Under the pieces are notes generated by a model. The model did not search any database. It was given only the letters and a program-made list of their open reading frames with translations, and had not been told where the DNA came from. DNA of 64,000 nucleotides, from NCBI RefSeq assembly GCF_027595985.1, contig NC_073304.1, forward strand, positions 217,436,000 through 217,499,999. The letters are read 5' to 3'. Within the stretch, counting starts at the first letter, position 1. Each line of letters opens with the position of its first letter. The stretch is from Sorex araneus (Eukaryota; Chordata; Mammalia; Eulipotyphla; Soricidae). The position numbers and the translations under genes are program-made. Shown here in pieces: positions 61,345-64,000 of this stretch.

Positions 61345-62292
61345 CTGGAGCTGGAGAGGTTGCTCAGTGGTCTAGCGTGCATGTTCTGCATGCATGAGGT
61401 CTGGGTTTGATCCCAACCTGGGACTACCTAGTCCCCAGAGCACTGAGCTTGGGAGTAGCCCAAGAGCTCTGCCGGAGGTAGTCCAAAAACCCAAATTAAA
61501 AAAAAAAAAAAAGATTATGGGGCTGGAGCGATAGCACAGCAGGTTAGGGCGTTTGCCTTGCACACGGCCGACCCAAGTTCGATTCCCAGCATCCCATATG
61601 GTCCCTTGAGTGCCTCCAGGAGTAATTCCTGAGTGCAGAGCCAGGAACAACTCCTGTGCATCGCCAGGTGTACCCAAAAAGCAAAAAAAAAAAAAAAAGG
61701 GGGGGGCTGGAGTGATAGAGCAGCAGGTAGGGCGTTTGCCTTGCACGTGGCCGACCCGGGTTCGATTCCCAGCATCCCATATGGTCCCCCGAGCATCTTC
61801 AGGAGTAATTTCTGAGTGAGCCAGGAGTAAACCCTGTGCATCGCTGGGTGTGACCTGAAAAGCAAATTAAAAAAAAAAAAACATATAAAAAAAGATTAAA
61901 AAATAATTAATTTAAAAAAAAAACAGCCCTTAGGACTTCAAGAGATAGTACAGCAGGTGGGTTACTTGCCATGCATGTGGTCCACCTCAACTCCTATACC
62001 CCATAGGGTGCCCCAGGAGTAATTCCTGAGTTCAGAGCCACAAATAAGCTGGAGTAGTGCTGGGTGTAGCCCCAGAACAAAACAAAAGCATAACACAAAC
62101 CAGTAGCACTTTAGAAGTCCCCACCAGGGGCTGGAGAGATAGAATAGTGGGTAAGGCATTTGCCTTGCATGTGGCTGGCCCCGGGGGCCCGGGCATCCCA
62201 TGTGGTCTCCTAAGTAGCGCCAGAAGTGATTCCTGAGTGCAGAGCCAGGAGTCAGCCCTGGGTACCGAGGGGTGTGGCCCCCTAACAAACAA
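61345..62292 (+). repeat. SINE cluster, plus orientation
   Basis: Copies at about 61345-61512 (old), 61519-61697 and 61703-61880 (young), 61935-62085 (old) and 62127-62292. Confidence 0.8.
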
Positions 62293-64000
62293 ACAGAAAA
62301 CGAAGGCCCCACCAGCCTGAACCAAGGCTGCAACATGTTCTGGGAACCTGAAGGACACTCACCCAGGTGCTAGACCCACGTCCTAGGAAGTGGCCGGGGC
62401 TGTCATTGTGGTGGTGATGGCCCTTTTTCCAGCACAGGGCTCCTTCTGCTGGGGCCGCGATGGGGCAGCGGCATGCAGCGCCCGTGTCTGCTGGCGCCAC
62501 CTTCCTCCATCTTGGCCCTGCTGCCGCCAGAGCACATTGCTGGGCTGGACGCATCCAGGATCCACACCTGCTCCCCGGAGGTCCACGAAGTCTCTGAGGC
62601 ACCCAGATGCCAGGGAATACAGGCAGTGGCGAGGTGCCGTGTGCCTGCTTCCCGGCCTATCCCCCACCCCTTCCCCTAAGCTCTGTCTCAAATCTGGGTC
62701 TTGTCCAGTGTCACCCCATTCTGGGAGCTTCTGCTGGGTCCAGGCAGCTGGCAGGGTGGGATGGAGGGATGGAGTGGGATGGAGCTCAGGGGTGCCTAGG
62801 CCTGGGCAGAGGCTTACATAAACACAGAGATGGGAAGGGGAAGGGGGTGCTATGGGCAGGGATGAAAAAACAACCCCCATCTTGCCAGCTCAGCCTGCCT
62901 GGAAAGAAGCAGCAAAACTCACTTCCCTCCTCCCCTCCTCCCCCCCTGCTTTGCAGCTGTTGGGCTGGAAAGACTGCAGTATCTTGGGGGGGGGGGAGGG
63001 CTGGGCTGGAGGGGAGGCAGGGAAGGAGAGAGAGGATGCTTGCTGTCTGCAACTTTACAAATTTGGGAGCTCTCCTTTTCTTCTAAATTGCGGGGAAGAG
63101 GGGGGTGGGGGGAGAGGAGAGAGCAATTTGCCAGAAATTTTCAATGCCGCAGGAAGGAGCTTTGGCTCATTAGAATGCGCAGTTTGCACCCTGGAAAAAA
63201 AAAATCTGTGCTGGTTGCAAAAATGCAGACGTGTGTAGCGGGCCCAGCCGAGATTGAACAAAAAAAGAAAAAGAAAGAAAGCACCAGCTCTGCAATGCGG
63301 GTTCCGTGTGGTTTGGTGGCTACAGAAAATGTGGGTCGTGCAGCTTTCATCGGCTTGTTCCTGCTAACCTACTGTCCGCCTGACGCCAGCAGTCTCGTGG
63401 CCCAGCTAGAGGCACCCGAGTTTCGAAAGGGGGCCCCCACGGGCAGGGGGGCAGACGCTAAAGTGGGGTCTGAGGCTAGAGGGCGGTGGGAAGCATCTCT
63501 GGGGCCTTAGGGGGTTGCCAGATGGGACTGGACACTTTCCTGAGGGATGGGCTGAGGTGGCTGGTCTTTGGCACCTGCTTTTGTCCCCTATGGGGGCTAC
63601 TGGGAGGTCGTGCCAGCCTCCTCCCGCCCCATTCCCAATTGGAGAGTTGTCCCTTCCTGCCCCTAGCCCCTAGAGGTCACTGCTGTAGGAGTATAGCACC
63701 GAGTCCAGCGCCCACAGATCCTACTGGCTCCTGCTCTGCGCTGGAACGGGCACTGGCTGCACCTGTGTGGGGACCGGGCCGCCGCCGGAGGCGGGCAGCC
63801 CAGCTGCGGGTGGCATGAGCGCAGAAACCCTTGGGCCTTCTGCCCTCCCGGCTCTGGGAGGTGGAGATGCCACGGGGTTCCCTGGGAGCACAGGCCCCGG
63901 AGGAACAGTGCCTCTGGCAGGGAGTTGGTACCCCAGGGTGGGCGGCTCAGAGCCACCAGCAGCAGGAGCCCGGATGGGGTGGGGGTGGGGGCGCAGGGGG
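62293..64000. other. SINE-free intergenic block at the right end
   Basis: 1.7 kb without the SINE that fills its surroundings. 62395-62660 is GC/CpG-richer and contains CCATCTTGGCCCTGCTGCCG (YY1-like). 63020-63420 has AT-containing islands such as TTTCAATGCCGCAGG. No reading frame matches a family I know. In human the next gene to the right is MSL1, which is not visible here. Confidence 0.5.

Overview
This is a mammalian nuclear window. Genes are split into short exons with GT/AG borders, and unique sequence is interrupted by dozens of copies of one tRNA-derived SINE. That SINE runs from a GGGGCTGGAGCGATAGCACA-like head through a B-box GGTTCGATTCC to a GTGTGACCCAAAAAGC end with an A-rich tail. 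As I recall, this is the SOR family of shrews, so a soricid (Sorex-like) genome is the best guess. The species is inferred from the repeat and was not tested.

The gene order is the conserved eutherian MED24 - THRA - NR1D1 block (human 17q21). The left end holds the 5' end of MED24 on the minus strand: the first two coding exons at 4155-4448 and its promoter at about 4900-5025. About 10 kb of repeat-rich spacer follows. THRA lies on the plus strand. It has a CpG-island promoter and non-coding exon 1 at about 15.3-16.5 kb, a 12 kb first intron full of microsatellites, and coding exons from 27917 to 39323 (TR-alpha1, 410 aa). An alternative last exon at 42919-43521 makes TR-alpha2. NR1D1 (REV-ERB-alpha, 602 aa) is on the minus strand from 50078 down to 42982. 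The first 263 bases of the TR-alpha2 exon lie antisense to the NR1D1 last exon and its 3' UTR. From about 51 kb to the end there is intergenic DNA, largely nested SINEs, with no gene I can support.

The two receptor genes are linked physically and functionally. THRA encodes the T3 receptor and its non-hormone-binding variant. NR1D1 encodes a haem-binding circadian repressor. NR1D1 shows E-boxes, a D-box and an autoregulatory RevDR2 site, and THRA intron 1 holds a perfect ROR/REV-ERB element.

The most striking observation is the TR-alpha2 C-terminus. Its unique tail is 200 codons (42919-43518) against about 120 in human. The extra length is two glutamate runs plus six tandem 21-bp units encoding QVYAEPP-like heptads, and it still ends in AASP. 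The expansion begins just beyond the part that must also encode REV-ERB-alpha and sits opposite NR1D1 intron 7. This makes a lineage-specific TR-alpha2 of about 570 aa that deserves checking.
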